From NCBI GenBank assembly GCA_051294375.1, contig CM119268.1, positions 1,105,218-1,169,217 of the forward strand: DNA of 64,000 nt, in the 5' to 3' direction. Position numbers and translations under genes: made by a program. Shown in pieces: positions 1 to 12,730 of the stretch; positions within the stretch are counted from its first letter, which is position 1, and every line of letters starts with the position of its first letter. The notes beneath the pieces were generated by a model. That model worked only from the letters and a program-made list of their open reading frames with translations, was not told where the DNA came from and ran no database searches. The DNA is from Paraspadella gotoi (lineage: Eukaryota > Chaetognatha).

Positions 1-90
1 GACCGCGTTTACAATAGTGTAACTTCACAGTCTACAGATTTACAGACCACGTTCCGCTTGAATGCATCGTCGGATGAAATTGTACCCAGA

Positions 91-163
91 GTGTCACGTC
101 GAGTGTCACGTCGAGTGTCACGTCGAGTGTCACGTCGAGTGTCACGTCGAGTGTCACGTCGAG
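91..163. repeat. 12-bp minisatellite GTGTCACGTCGA, six copies
   Basis: Six near-perfect units. Open frames through it are a consequence of the multiple-of-three period and are not supported as coding. Confidence 0.95.
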
Positions 164-1196
<1,033 letters not shown>

Positions 1197-1243
1197 AGGC
1201 CATCAACAAACCTTTCCTCCCTTCCTTCCCCTTCGGCCTCTGA

Positions 1244-1377
1244 TTCACGGGACATGGACCGATTTGAATCTATACAACCCTCGGGACATGGACATGGACA
1301 TGGACACCTGAGATGGACATGGACACGAGACATGGACACGGGACATGGACCTACTTGAATCTAGACAACCCTTTCCC
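1244..1377. repeat. GGACATGGACA-type minisatellite
   Basis: Repeated GGACATGGAC strings inside a longer unit (GACATGGACC..TTGAATCTA..ACAACCC occurs twice), running into an N gap. Confidence 0.85.
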
Positions 1378-1671
1378 NNNNNNNNNNNNNNNNNNNNNNN
1401 NNNNNNNNNNNNNNNNNNNNNNNNNNNNNNNNNNNNNNNNNNNNNNNNNNNNNNNNNNNNNNNNNNNNNNNNNNNNNNNNNNNNNNNNNNNNNNNNNNNN
1501 NNNNNNNNNNNNNNNNNNNNNNNNNNNNNNNNNNNNNNNNNNNNNNNNNNNNNNNNNNNNNNNNNNNNNNNNNNNNNNNNNNNNNNNNNNTCTCATTCGC
1601 CATCTTGTCTTTCTCTTCTTCCGGTCGTTGGCTTCGTCCTTTCTGTAGTGATCAACGCGATTAAGAGCAAT

Positions 1672-1744
1672 TGACGCTCGTGGCGTTAGTGACGCACGTG
1701 GCGTTAGTGACGCTCGTGGCGTTAGTGACGCACGTGGCGTTGTT
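1672..1744. repeat. 18-bp minisatellite GACGCTCGTGGCGTTAGT
   Basis: Four units alternating GACGCTCG and GACGCACG. Confidence 0.95.
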
Positions 1745-2184
1745 GGCGAGTTTGACGTAGCGATTTGGCGAAACAAATTATTGTGTCGGAGTCGAAGGAG
1801 GAAATCGTGGTTTCTTCTGGGAGGTCCGAGCAGATTTTCTTTCTCAGCTTGACTCCTAGTCTGTCTATTTTTCTTTATTTCTTTCTTTCTTACTTACTTT
1901 CTTTCTTTCCCCTCCACTTCCACCCGNNNNNNNNNNNNNNNNNNNNNNNNNNNNNNNNNNNNNNNNNNNNNNNNNNNNNNNNNNNNNNNNNNNNNNNNNN
2001 NNNNNNNNNNNNNNNNNNNNNNNNNNNNNNNNNNNNNNNNNNNNNNNNNNNNNNNNNNNNNNNNNNNNNNNNNNNNNNNNNNNNNNNNNNNNNNNNNNNN
2101 NNNNNNNNNNNNNNNNNNNNNNNNNNNNNNNNNNNNNNNNNNNNNNNNNNNNNNNNNNNNNNNNNNNNNNNNNNNNNNNNNNNN

Positions 2185-2520
2185 TTTTTTTTTCATTTTT
2201 TACGATTCGAGATTTCAAAAAAACGAATTGTCTTTTTTTTCCTTCCGCTTCCTTTTTTTGGCGACGAAATACGGCATCAGATGGTGATACTTTTATACCG
2301 TATTTTGACGACGAAATACGGCATCAGATGTTGATACTTTATTGCCGTTAAAAAGCCGAGATTTACTGTTTTTACGACTTTTAAAACGAATTAAATAAAA
2401 AACTGGATTATGAAATATATATTTAAGTATACAAACGTGTTTTTATAGGAAGGAAATTCCGACGAGTTTCAAGCGAAAAATATATTTATATCGAAGTGTG
2501 GGTCAAATAACCTCGTCCGA
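2185..2520. repeat. Short direct repeat in AT-rich DNA
   Basis: CGACGAAATACGGCATCAGA occurs at about 2,263 and 2,309, each followed by TG.TGATACTTTAT-like text. The rest is AT-rich with no gene. Confidence 0.75.
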
Positions 2521-2713
2521 AAGGNNNNNNNNNNNNNNNNNNNNNNNNNNNNNNNNNNNNNNNNNNNNNNNNNNNNNNNNNNNNNNNNNNNNNNNNNNNN
2601 NNNNNNNNNNNNNNNNNNNNNNNNNNNNNNNNNNNNNNNNNNNNNNNNNNNNNNNNNNNNNNNNNNNNNNNNNNNNNNNNNNNNNNNNNNNNNNNNNNNN
2701 NNNNNNNNNNNNN

Positions 2714-3018
2714 GAGAGAGAGAGAGAGAGAGAGACGACGCATGCACCATTTCCATTGTCCAGATCTTTAACTTTCTCTGGATCGAGCAGACCGTCTTGG
2801 ATGTCGTCACCGTCACAAAATCTTGTGATCGCCAAATAATTACTTGTTATGTTAACCCTTTTCATTATACGACACTTCCAATTATACAATTATTGTTCAA
2901 TCTCAAGTCTTGTGCTTGCATTGAATTTATTTTAAACCGTGTTCCGCCTCGTTCCAACATCGAGTGAAAATTTCGCAAAAGCTTCAGGTTTGAAGACCTG
3001 GCTTGACACATGATTTTT

Positions 3019-3079
<61 letters not shown>

Positions 3080-3530
3080 GCGCCATTCTAATTCTGCGAA
3101 AGGTCACGACAGCTCAGAGCGGAATCAATCATTTCTAGATTTTCTTTCCCACCTCGCTATTGGTCCTTTAAATTCCACCAATCAGCGACAAGATTTCAAG
3201 TTTGACGGAATAAGTCGCAAAATAGTGAATAGTGAATATTCATGCCTAAATTTTCTTTGTGATTTTAACATTAGTCTCGATTTGATTTTTCAGGTAAACC
3301 AAACTATTTTTGTCTCCTCATATTTCGAATTACCCGTTTCAATCTGTGGCAGTTTAGCATGACTCCCAAACCATGACTCCCAAACGAATCCAACAAACCA
3401 TCACATTAAGGATACAATCGCTAATCCAGATGACCCTATAGCCAGGTCGATCTGTACAACGTAGTACAATATACAAGTACGCAATAGTTATCGGCATTCA
3501 GAAATCTGCCACCTTTTATTTTCGTTCAAG
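2714..3530. other. No gene established; (GA)n and (CT)n tracts
   Basis: (GA)n at 2,714-2,734 and (CT)n at 3,021-3,071. A minus-strand stretch at about 2,835-2,745 reads CDGDDIQDGLLDPEKVKDL, which is acidic and exon-like but not matched to a family. CTATTGG and CCAATCAG at about 3,157-3,185 form a small inverted CCAAT pair. Confidence 0.5.
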
Positions 3531-3534
3531 CTCA

Positions 3535-4075
3535 TCACAATCCAATCGCTATCCGCTTAATCAATCGCTATCCTCATAATCAATCGCTATCCCCTTAATC
3601 AATCGCTATCCCCTTANNNNNNNNNNNNNNNNNNNNNNNNNAAATCAATCGCTATCCTCATAATCAATCGCTATCGCCCTTAATCAATCGCTATCCCCTC
3701 TAAATCAATTCGCTATCGCCTTAATCAATCACTATCCCCTTAATCAATCGCTAGCCCCTAATCAATCGCTATCCCCTTAATCGTATCTCCTTAATCAATC
3801 GCTATCCGCTTAATCAAAATCGCTATCCCATTAATCAATCGCTATCCCTTAATCAATCGCTATCGCTTAATCAATCGCTATCCCCTTAATCAATCGCTAT
3901 CCCTTAATCAATCGCTATCCCCTCAATCGCTATCCCCCCCTTAATCATCCGCTATCCCCTTAATCAATCGCTATCCCCTTAATCAATCGCTATCCCCTTA
4001 AGCATCGCTATCCCCTTAAATCAATCGCTATCCCTTAATCAATCGCTATCCCCTTAATCAATCGCTATCCCCCGT
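3535..4075. repeat. 19-bp minisatellite AATCAATCGCTATCCCCTT
   Basis: About 25 recognisable units with many one-base indels and a 25-N gap at 3,617-3,641. The indel style suggests uncorrected long-read sequence. Confidence 0.95.
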
Positions 4076-4394
4076 TGATTAAAGGCGAAACTGATTAATT
4101 TCCGCGAAAATCATTTCCTCGATTTTTCTCTCTTAAAAATTCCGCGACGGAGGATTTTAGATTAAAATTGCTGGACGGGCTGCGGCGCCGGCTGCGGCGC
4201 TGGCTGCGGCGCCGCAGGGGGGCTCGCTGCGGGGCATTCCATTCCATATGCGAGCTACCTTGCCTCCTAACTTTGGACCGGCTTTGCCATGCCATGCCTA
4301 TTGTGATTCAGAGTTCACGGCTTCATTCCTCTTGAAAGATAATTACGTCGCAGTCTTTCAGTCTTTCAGTCTAGTTTAGTTTAGTTTAGTTTTA
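4076..4394. other. No gene; GC-rich short repeat
   Basis: GGCTGCGGCGCCG-type repeats at 4,176-4,222, then unique sequence and a TTTAG run next to the Tc1-like element. Confidence 0.6.
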
Positions 4395-5333
4395 TATACC
4401 GTTGTTGGAAAATGAATAAGTCGCCAAACTTCTCGATCATTTTAAACATAATCGAAAGAAAAAAATTATATTTCCAAAAAGCTTGGCGATTTTCGATCAA
4501 ATAGAGCCGATTTATGTTAGATTATGATTAAAATTGCCATCAGGGCAGAGGAAAGAAAAGAAGGAGATCGAAAAAAATTTGCTTTCTTTGGCGTATTTCA
4601 GATTTTAATAATTTTTTTCCTTGATTTTTTTTTATTTTACACTGTATTTTTTTATTATGACTCAACGTTGGCATTTTACAAGTGATCAATGTGCATCTAT
4701 AATTGAATTGCACAAAGCGGGTATCAAGAATACTTCCATATCTAAGCAGCTAAGAGTGAATCTTCAAAGTGTGCAGCGGCGTCGGCGAAGCATTGCATCC
4801 TAATTGCATATTGCAGACGGTTAAGCAGCAACCGAAGGTCATGGTGTTCGGTGCAATCTCTTCCCGTCCCAAGTCAAAGTTAATCTTCATTTCGGGACGC
4901 GTTGATGGCGCCAAATACAGAGAAATTCTGGAGGAAGCGAAGATAAAGGAATTCGTCCGAGGTGGAGTTTTTATGGAAGACAACACCCCTCCGCATCGAG
5001 CCAAGGAGACAAATAGGGTTAAACTTCTACCTGACTGGCCTGGGAACTCTCCGGATCTCAATCCGATCGAAAATGTATAGTCAGAGATGAAAAATTGACT
5101 GAGAAACGAACGTCCAACATCTCTGCAAGTCATGAAACGACTTATCAAAAAAGTTTGGGAAAACCTCTCCTTGGAATACCTGCAGTCGCTCTATGAGTCA
5201 ATGCCGAACAGAATAAATGAAGTTGTGAAGAGCAAGGGAGTTCACACTACATTTTTTCTGTTATATTTAAATTTTAGTATACAATTAACTAACTTTAAAA
5301 TTTGGCAACTTATTCATTTTCCAAGATGGTATA
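4395..5333 (+). mobile_element. Tc1/mariner-type transposon, internally deleted
   Basis: Terminal inverted repeats of about 35 bp are visible. The left end at 4,395 reads TATACCGTTGTTGGAAAATG. The right end, reverse-complemented from 5,333, reads TATACCATCTTGGAAAATGA. Both continue AATAAGT.GCCAAA. Flanking TA/TATA fits TA target-site duplication. The element is about 0.94 kb, shorter than the 1.3-1.6 kb usual for the family, because the middle of the transposase is missing. The TIRs look intact, so it could be mobilised in trans by a relative. The last part of the left flank is a short TTTAG repeat. Confidence 0.9.
4657..5257 (+). pseudogene. Broken Tc1-like transposase
   Basis: The N-terminal part starts at MTQRWHFTSDQCASIIELHK and continues into a helix-turn-helix typical of the DNA-binding domain (ISKQLRVNLQSVQRRRRS). 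At about 4,785-4,805 it jumps frame into the late catalytic part: PKVMVFGAISS, GGVFMEDNTPPHRAK (second catalytic Asp), then PDWPGNSPDLNPIENV (third acidic residue). The region that would hold the first Asp is absent. A TAG at 5,078-5,080 replaces the usual Trp after ENV, and a TGA lies at 5,096-5,098. The Asp-to-Glu spacing is about 29 residues rather than the family's 34, suggesting a further small deletion. The C-terminus is recognisable to about MPNRINEVVKSKG. Confidence 0.9.
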
Positions 5334-5453
5334 TATATATAACATATAGATTGTAGATTTTTGTGTTGCTACTTTTGGATCAGAAAGCGATTATTAATCG
5401 AAAGCTTAAATATGTTCTACGTTTCAATCTGTTGCCAGATCAGAAGTTCTATT

Positions 5454-5512
<59 letters not shown>

Positions 5513-5595
5513 CAGAGAGAGAGAAAGACACAGAGAGAGAGAAAGACAAGAGAGAGAGAGAGAGAGAGAAAGAGAAGAGAGAGAGAGAGAAAGAA
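5454..5595. repeat. Interrupted (GA)n array
   Basis: GA dinucleotides with AAAGACTCAGAG and AAAGACAC interruptions. Confidence 0.95.
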
Positions 5596-5599
5596 GTTT

Positions 5600-6360
5600 C
5601 TTGTTTTCATAATTATAATTAAAATAGATTTTCTAAAATTTCTAAAATTCTAAAATTCTAAAATTCTAAAATTCTTCGCTTAGATTTTCTGTTTTATAAA
5701 AGAGGAGTGGAAGGAAGGGACAAGGGATGAATTTTAAAGACGAAGATGAATGACTCTGTCTCTCGATAAATGACTCTGTCTCTCGAGTTGTCCTTTTTTT
5801 AAAATTCGTCTGCATCAGAAAATTCGTTTCGGTTCAACTTAAAAATGAAAACCAGTTTTTTTATTTATTTTTTTTAGGGAAGCGAAACTCGTTTTTAACT
5901 TACCCGAGAGTAAGGTTAATTTTTCCAAGCGATCGGAACCAATCGACAACACGAAAGATCGAACGAACTTAAAAAAAACAAAACCAAACCATTTCTCCGA
6001 TTTTGAAAAAACGGAAACAAAAACACACACACACACAAAAAAACAAAAATAAAAAAACCAGAAACAAAAGTGCATCTGGGATTTAAAAGAAAATTTTACT
6101 TTTGTTTTTTTCCTCAACTTAAAAAAAATTCCGATATTTTTGTTTGAGACGAATTTCGGGTTTGAAGGCGCGAAGTCTTTTGAGCTGGTTGAATGCTTGT
6201 TGCATGCTTGTTGCATGCTTGTTGCCATGCTGGTTGCATCGGAAAATAGATTTTTAATTAATCCCGAATTTTCATGATTTTTTTTTTCTTTTTGATATTT
6301 TTTTTGTCAAGTTAAAAAAAAACCAACGTAAAACCAAAAATAACCAACTAGAGCCGATAT
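5600..6360. other. No gene; AT-rich
   Basis: Short repeats (TTCTAAAATTC, 5,632-5,672; ATGACTCTGTCTCTCGA twice near 5,750; GCTTGTTGCAT three times near 6,200) in homopolymer-rich DNA. Confidence 0.6.
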
Positions 6361-6370
6361 GTTTTACTTT

Positions 6371-6416
6371 TTATCTATCTTAATCTATTCTATCTAACTA
6401 TCTATCTATCTATTTA

Positions 6417-6448
<32 letters not shown>

Positions 6449-6478
6449 TCTATTTATCTATCTATCTATCAATCTATC

Positions 6479-6518
<40 letters not shown>

Positions 6519-6519
6519 G

Positions 6520-6554
<35 letters not shown>

Positions 6555-6564
6555 GTCTATCTAT

Positions 6565-6622
<58 letters not shown>

Positions 6623-6645
6623 GTCCTATCTATCTATCTATCTAT
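6371..6645. repeat. (CTAT)n tetranucleotide array
   Basis: About 270 bp of CTAT with occasional CTGT and TTAT units. Confidence 0.97.
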
Positions 6646-6777
6646 TAGTCTTGGACTTTCAAAATTCATTGGTTGGAAGTTTCTCATTCATTCTAAAATT
6701 TTCTATGAATGTACATCAACCCACGTTCCGTTTATATATTGTATATATATATAAGAACATGCGCGGTTGAGCCTGAG

Positions 6778-6780
<3 letters not shown>

Positions 6781-6826
<46 letters not shown>

Positions 6827-6917
6827 GCAAATTTTTCTATTAATGGAAACTTACATTATTTCGTTTCGAATAATTTTTTCTCTGTTTTGGCATTGTACTC
6901 TCTTCTCTCTCTCTCTC

Positions 6918-6948
<31 letters not shown>

Positions 6949-6955
6949 CTCTTTT
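6781..6955. repeat. (GA)n then (CT)n tracts
   Basis: (GA)n at 6,781-6,824 and an interrupted CT tract at 6,899-6,955. Confidence 0.95.
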
Positions 6956-7088
6956 ACACTCCCTTTCGCTCCCCAAAAAAGCTTATTTCCTTAAGACTCA
7001 TTTTTTATTTTCTTCTCAAAGAAAATGGACGAAAAGAGACGAAAAAAAAATCACAAATCACAAAAAACAAGAAGGGTAATTCAAATGT

Positions 7089-7180
7089 GTTGCGCCGCAG
7101 TGACTGCCTTATCACGTGTATTTCTCGTTACATGACATGACGTGACATGACATAACATAACATGACTACATGACTACAAT
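7089..7180 (-). mobile_element. GTTGCGCC-ended repeat, end fragment
   Basis: GTTGCGCCGCAGTGACTGCC, followed by the inverse of the ATGTAGTCATG string, matches the closing end of copy A read backwards. The surrounding ACATGACATGACGTGACATG is a local simple repeat. The other end is not seen. Confidence 0.45.
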
Positions 7181-7639
7181 AACTTTCTTAGTAGCCATAG
7201 CCAATGAAATTGAAATGCTAATGTATACAGTGTTAAAATAATCTGTCATGAGCATAGATTATAGTATTAAAATATTTTTTGTCAAAAATTATTTTTTCTG
7301 AGGGGACTAGCCTAATTAAAATTATCATGTTACTATATAAAGAAAAAAATTTTTTTTTCAATCTTAAAAATTTTTGATGGATTGTGATATAGAGCATAAA
7401 AAGTTAAACAATAAATATAATTTCAGCTTTTAAAAATTCTAAAAACCGATAAAATCGCGCGACTAAAAAAGAGAAAAGACTCGGACAATAAATGGTGAAA
7501 GAACCGAGGAAAAAAAACTCCGCTCACAATTCATTCTTTTTTTTTATATCAAAAATTTTTTCGCATTGATTTTCTGTTTGTTATACTAATCAATATCGCT
7601 ATTAATTTTCTTTTTCCTCATATTTTATCGATTTTTTTA
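7181..7639. other. No gene; AT-rich
   Basis: Long A/T homopolymers and no sustained open frame. Confidence 0.6.
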
Positions 7640-8029
7640 TGATAAGTTTATAAAAATATGGATTTTTCTTTCAGTTTTCTGCAAAATTCTGACAATTTAA
7701 CAATGAACAACTTTATTACTGTGCCCCTACATTACTAAGGTAAGTTCAATATCATACAGTTTTTTTCTAAACATTACGAAATTAAATTTTAAATTTAATT
7801 TAAATAATTTTTTTAAAATTTAATTTAAATAAATTTAATCGAAAGCGAAATAAAAGTTTTGCACAAAAATCACGAATTAAAAAAAAGATTCTTTCACTGA
7901 AGAGGAGGAGGAGGAGGAGGAGGAGGAGGAGGAGTAAGAAGAGGAGGACGACGAAGGGACAAAACTGTTTTTATTTTGTTTTGATTTTTTCTTCATTAAT
8001 TGCTCGGCGACTGATCTTTCGCTGGTTGG

Positions 8030-8190
8030 CGCGTTGGTGCGTCGGCGTTGGCGTTGGCGCATTGGCGTTGGCGCATTGGCGCATTGGCGTTGGCGCATTG
8101 ACGCATTGACGTTGGCGCTTTGGCGTTGGCGCGTGGGCGTTGGCGCGTTGGCGCGTTGGCGCGTTGGCGTAGGCGCGTTGTCGTTTTCTC
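8030..8190. repeat. GCGTTGGCGCATTG minisatellite
   Basis: Irregular repeats of GCGTTGGCGCATTG/GCGTTGGCGCGTTG. A noisy partner is at about 19,830-19,960. Apparent open frames on both strands come from the low-complexity composition. Confidence 0.92.
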
Positions 8191-10309
8191 TCTTGATTAA
8201 ACTCGAATGGACGAAGTTTCTTTTGACGCCAGAAAATGGAGACGAGCGACTTCGACGTCAATGAAATGGAATCGGTGACGTCTCCTCGCGTTGGCGGTAA
8301 ATTGTTCCNNNNNNNNNNNNNNNNNNNNNNNNNNNNNNNNNNNNNNNNNNNNNNNNNNNNNNNNNNNNNNNNNNNNNNNNNNNNNNNNNNNNNNNNNNNN
8401 NNNNNNNNNNNNNNNNNNNNNNNNNNNNNNNNNNNNNNNNNNNNNNNNNNNNNNNNNNNNNNNNNNNNNNNNNNNNNNNNNNNNNNNNNNNNNNNNNNAA
8501 GATTTTTACAGTAGGAACAATGTAAGCGTAAATTTTAATTTGCGGATCTCACCATCGCCGCCCCCCCCTCGCCGCCGCCGAGTCCCTCTGGTGGGAAATC
8601 TATGCAAATGAGATTAACCGAAGAATCTGGGCTCAACCTCGGGCGATCATAATCGTCGTCGTCGTCGTCGTCCTCGTCGTCGTCGTCGTCGTCGTCGTCG
8701 TCAAGTTACGACCCCCTGCTTTTTAAGACCGTGTTTACTATTCTGCAGTATTCACTTAACCTAAATGCCTAACTAATCGCTCAAGTTTACATATTTTGTG
8801 AAGTAAATAAAAAAATACAAATCTTGGTCCCCCCACCCTATTTTGTTTTTGTGAATTTAAATTGCGAGACAAACANNNNNNNNNNNNNNNNNNNNNNNNN
8901 NNNNNNNNNNNNNNNNNNNNNNNNNNNNNNNNNNNNNNNNNNNNNNNNNNNNNNNNNNNNNNNNNNNNNNNNNNNNNNNNNNNNNNNNNNNNNNNNNNNN
9001 NNNNNNNNNNNNNNNNNNNNNNNNNNNNNNNNNNNNNNNNNNNNNNNNNNNNNNNNNNNNNNNNNNNNNNNNNNNNNNNNNNNNNNNNNNNNNNNNNNNN
9101 NNNNNNNNNNNNNNNNNNTAAATTTTTATCATTTTATTATATCTCTACTCTCACGGTTGGCTCTAACACTTTTCTCAGTCTTTTCTTGCCTTTCTTTATT
9201 TACCTTTCCTTTCCTTTCCTTTCCTTTCNNNNNNNNNNNNNNNNNNNNNNNNNNNNNNNNNNNNNNNNNNNNNNNNNNNNNNNNNNNNNNNNNNNNNNNN
9301 NNNNNNNNNNNNNNNNNNNNNNNNNNNNNNNNNNNNNNNNNNNNNNNNNNNNNNNNNNNNNNNNNNNNNNNNNNNNNNNNNNNNNNNNNNNNNNNNNNNN
9401 NNNNNNNNNNNNNNNNNNNNNNNNNNNNNNNNNNNNNNNNNNNNNNNNNNNNNNNNNNNNNNNNNNNNNNNNNNNNNNNNNNNNNNNNNNNNNNTTTCTT
9501 TTCTTAGTAACTTGGTAAGTAAGCGCTCTTACCTTTCTTACTCTCGCCCACTTAAAAACTTCATTCGCTTTACTTCCCCATCATTCTTTTTCTTCCNNNN
9601 NNNNNNNNNNNNNNNNNNNNNNNNNNNNNNNNNNNNNNNNNNNNNNNNNNNNNNNNNNNNNNNNNNNNNNNNNNNNNNNNNNNNNNNNNNNNNNNNNNNN
9701 NNNNNNNNNNNNNNNNNNNNNNNNNNNNNNNNNNNNNNNNNNNNNNNNNNNNNNNNNNNNNNNNNNNNNNNNNNNNNNNNNNNNNNNNNNNNNNNNNNNN
9801 NNNNNNNNNNNNNNNNNNNNNNNNNNNNNNNNNNNNNNNNNNNNNNNNNNNNNNNNNNNNNNNNNNNNNNNNNNNNNNNNNNNNNNNNNNNNNNNNNAAA
9901 ATTCATCTTCCCGCTCCTCCTTTCCAAAGAGATTAAACGCTCGTCTCATGCTGTGGTTTGCAGCTTACGACGACGACGACGACGACGACGACAAAACCTT
10001 GTTATGGGATTTGGTGCCATTTTGGTGCCATTATCGTTAACCCGGACACGAGCGAGAGTTTGTAAGCCGTTTACTTTATTATCATTACAATTCTAAACCA
10101 CGTTTGTGTACATAGTTTTTGGTCTCTCTGCGAAAAAAGGAAAAGAATAAAGTTCTTACAACGAAAACAAGAAAAGGCAAAACATGTCACGTAAAAATAG
10201 AGATTGTTACTCCAGGTTAACCAGTAAAACCTCACAACTAATGTCCTCTAGAAACGTGAGACTCGAATATCGCGAGAAACGAGCGATTTGGCTGATCCAT
10301 TTTACTTCA

Positions 10310-10628
10310 GCTCACAGCCCCGTCGTCTCACAGCCCCGTAGTCTCCCAGCCACGAAGCCTCACAGCCCCGTAGTNNNNNNNNNNNNNNNNNNNNNNNNNN
10401 NNNNNNNNNNNNNNNNNNNNNNNNNNNNNNNNNNNNNNNNNNNNNNNNNNNNNNNNNNNNNNNNNNNNNNNNNNNNNNNNNNNNNNNNNNNNNNNNNNNN
10501 NNNNNNNNNNNNNNNNNNNNNNNNNNNNNNNNNNNNNNNNNNNNNNNNNNNNNNNNNNNNNNNNNNNNNNCCTCACAGCCCCGTAGTCTCACAGCCTCGT
10601 AGTCTCACAGCCTCGAAGCCTCACAGTC
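10310..10628. repeat. 16-bp minisatellite CTCACAGCCCCGTAGT
   Basis: Units on both sides of the N gap at 10,375-10,570; noisy copy at 21,790-22,010. The gap is therefore probably array. Confidence 0.93.
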
Positions 10629-11470
10629 ACAGCGCATTTGATTAATGACTACGAAAGTCTTCTACGTGCGGTCGACTACCACAACGATGACGACGAAGAC
10701 GACAACGACGACGACAAAAACTAGGCGAAAACGATAACAATGACGACGACGTGACTGATGACGTCAATAACGACCACTTCGATATATTTTCTCGTTGACA
10801 ACGACGACGACAACGACGGCGANNNNNNNNNNNNNNNNNNNNNNNNNNNNNNNNNNNNNNNNNNNNNNNNNNNNNNNNNNNNNNNNNNNNNNNNNNNNNN
10901 NNNNNNNNNNNNNNNNNNNNNNNNNNNNNNNNNNNNNNNNNNNNNNNNNNNNNNNNNNNNNNNNNNNNNNNNNNNNNNNNNNNNNNNNNNNNNNNNNNNN
11001 NNNNNNNNNNNNNNNNNNNNNNNNNNNNNNNNNNNNNNNNNNNNNNNNNNNNNNNNNNNNNNNNNNNNGAGAGAGAGAGAGAGAGAGAGAGAGAAATGGG
11101 AAGCAGGCGAGAGTTTAGTCGCTCGTAAAGGTTTCGTTGTTTTTTCTCGTTGATGGTGCCATTTGTACTTGGATTTGTTTACAGTTTGTTTACAGTTTGT
11201 TTATATAATTTAATTTAATTGTGAACTAATTTAATTAAGATTTGATCGTTTGACCCGATAATTTGTTCATTTGGTTGAAATCTAATAATTGTTGGTTGAT
11301 ACTTACGTAAAGTACTGATTTAATGAAAAAATAATAACCAAAATTAAAAAAATAAATATATGAAGATAGTGAAACAAGTAATTTTGCAACTTTCATAATA
11401 ACCATGATTAAGAAAGAATTTTTGAGAACTACTGTAGACTTGTCTTTCAAACTGACTTCATCTAGTGTAG

Positions 11471-12129
11471 TCTGCTAATAGTAAATGTTTATCTTTCAAC
11501 AACTGCGGAGATACGAGAAATGGTTTCAGTGAAGAAAAAACATTCCATCTCTTTTAATTCTGTGATCACTGTACATTCTCCATATCCTTCTGTTCCGTGC
11601 GCCAAGATATCCTTATAGCTGCCTCCTCATCTCTCTTCTCGTCTCTCGTTCCCTCCTCATGCCCTCTGCTCTTAATCTGCCTGAGTTCCAGGCTCTTTAA
11701 ATCCTTTCTTCCTGCTTAACTCTCAATCCTTACATTCCATCCGTGCGTCCTCGGGTTCAATCCCTGGGTATCCCGGTTCTGGCTTATAACTGTGACCGGG
11801 CCGGCAAATTATAAACATGCCAGTGACCAGGAGGCGGTCACGAGGGGTCCGCTACCCCTACGCCAGTTGGTTGAGATACCCCGCGTCCCGGGTATCACCA
11901 GGATTATCCTCCCGTTGCCGATACCTTATTCATTTTTCTCTCTGTCTTCCCTCTCTCTCATCTGTCACGCTCTCTCCTCTCTCATCAAAAAGAATCTCAC
12001 TATTTTACAAAGTTGAAGTCAAAGTAGCAGGACGTAATCGAATCCAGATCCTCCCGATGTCTATTATCTTCATGATTCTATTTTCAGTATCTCCGATGCG
12101 ACTTGGGCCTCCGCGACGCATGGCTTAGA
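11471..12129. other. No gene; noisy-looking pyrimidine-rich DNA and SINE fragment
   Basis: Apart from the SINE-like piece at 11,735-11,905, only CT-rich text and no exon-like sequence. Confidence 0.55.
11735..11905 (-). mobile_element. tRNA-like SINE fragment
   Basis: On the minus strand GGCGTAGGGGTAGCGGACCC is followed downstream by GGGATTGAACCCGAGGACGC, an arrangement like pol III A and B boxes. It is a different family from the GGTGGCTCATTGAG type. No tRNA cloverleaf was found. Confidence 0.45.
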
Positions 12130-12730
12130 ACGCCACGCGACAAAAAAATGCGTACAGTCGCTTCCAAATTCTAATGCCGGAGATTGTTGTGAATAAGGGC
12201 GCGAGGAAGGGCTTCGAAGACTTCTTGTTGCCCCTCAGTCTTGCAAATGAACGGGTCCTGGTCTTTGGAAACAAGGCGAATTAGGATCCCGTTCCTCACG
12301 CTTCCTCGTAGTTGTAATCTACTGGTACCATTGGGGATCCGTTCGGTTACCTATATTAGGTCACGAGCTGAGGTGGTATTCTCAAATGAGCCAGACCGGG
12401 TTACGACTAAAAGGCCCGCACGAGCTTATAGGCTGGAGTGTGAACTCTTTATTTTTTCAATTCTCGACTCACAAAGTCTGAGTTATTGGCGCCAACTTCG
12501 GTTGGAATACGAACAAGCAAGCTCACGTATCTCCTGAGAGCTTGGAACCAACAAAAAGGTTGATTGGATCGCCGGCCGGTCGTTTCTCATCGTTATTATC
12601 TTGTAAGAATGATCGGCCAGGTCTTATTTATTTAAATAATCAATAAACCAAGAATCAAGTTATTCAATGCAAGGAAATACGATAATCGCAAATCATGCGG
12701 ATTGTACAAGTTGAGGCATCTCCAATTATG
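12130..12730. repeat. Inverted noisy copy of 15.2-15.8 kb
   Basis: CCAACAAAAAGGTTGATTGG at about 12,550 is the exact inverse of CCAATCAACCTTTTTGTTGG at 15,379. The surrounding SINE and the TTATTTAAATAATCAAT stretch also match inversely. No gene. Confidence 0.8.

Larger units (their letters stand above)
7640..11470. repeat. Duplicated block, clean gapped copy
   Basis: This block contains, in order: the CTTTCAGTTTTCTGC segment, a (GGA)n run at 7,901-7,934, the GCGTTGGCGCATTG minisatellite, a (CGT)n run, pyrimidine tracts, the CACAGCCCCGTAGT minisatellite, (GAC)n runs, and an AT-rich end (GTGAAACAAGTAATTTTGCA). Every element recurs in the same order at 19,420-22,910. This copy has six large N gaps and few apparent errors. 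No gene is recognised in it. Confidence 0.88.

Noticed and set aside
3535-4075. CRISPR-like regular repeat array
   Set aside because: Units are contiguous 19-mers without spacers, in a eukaryotic context.
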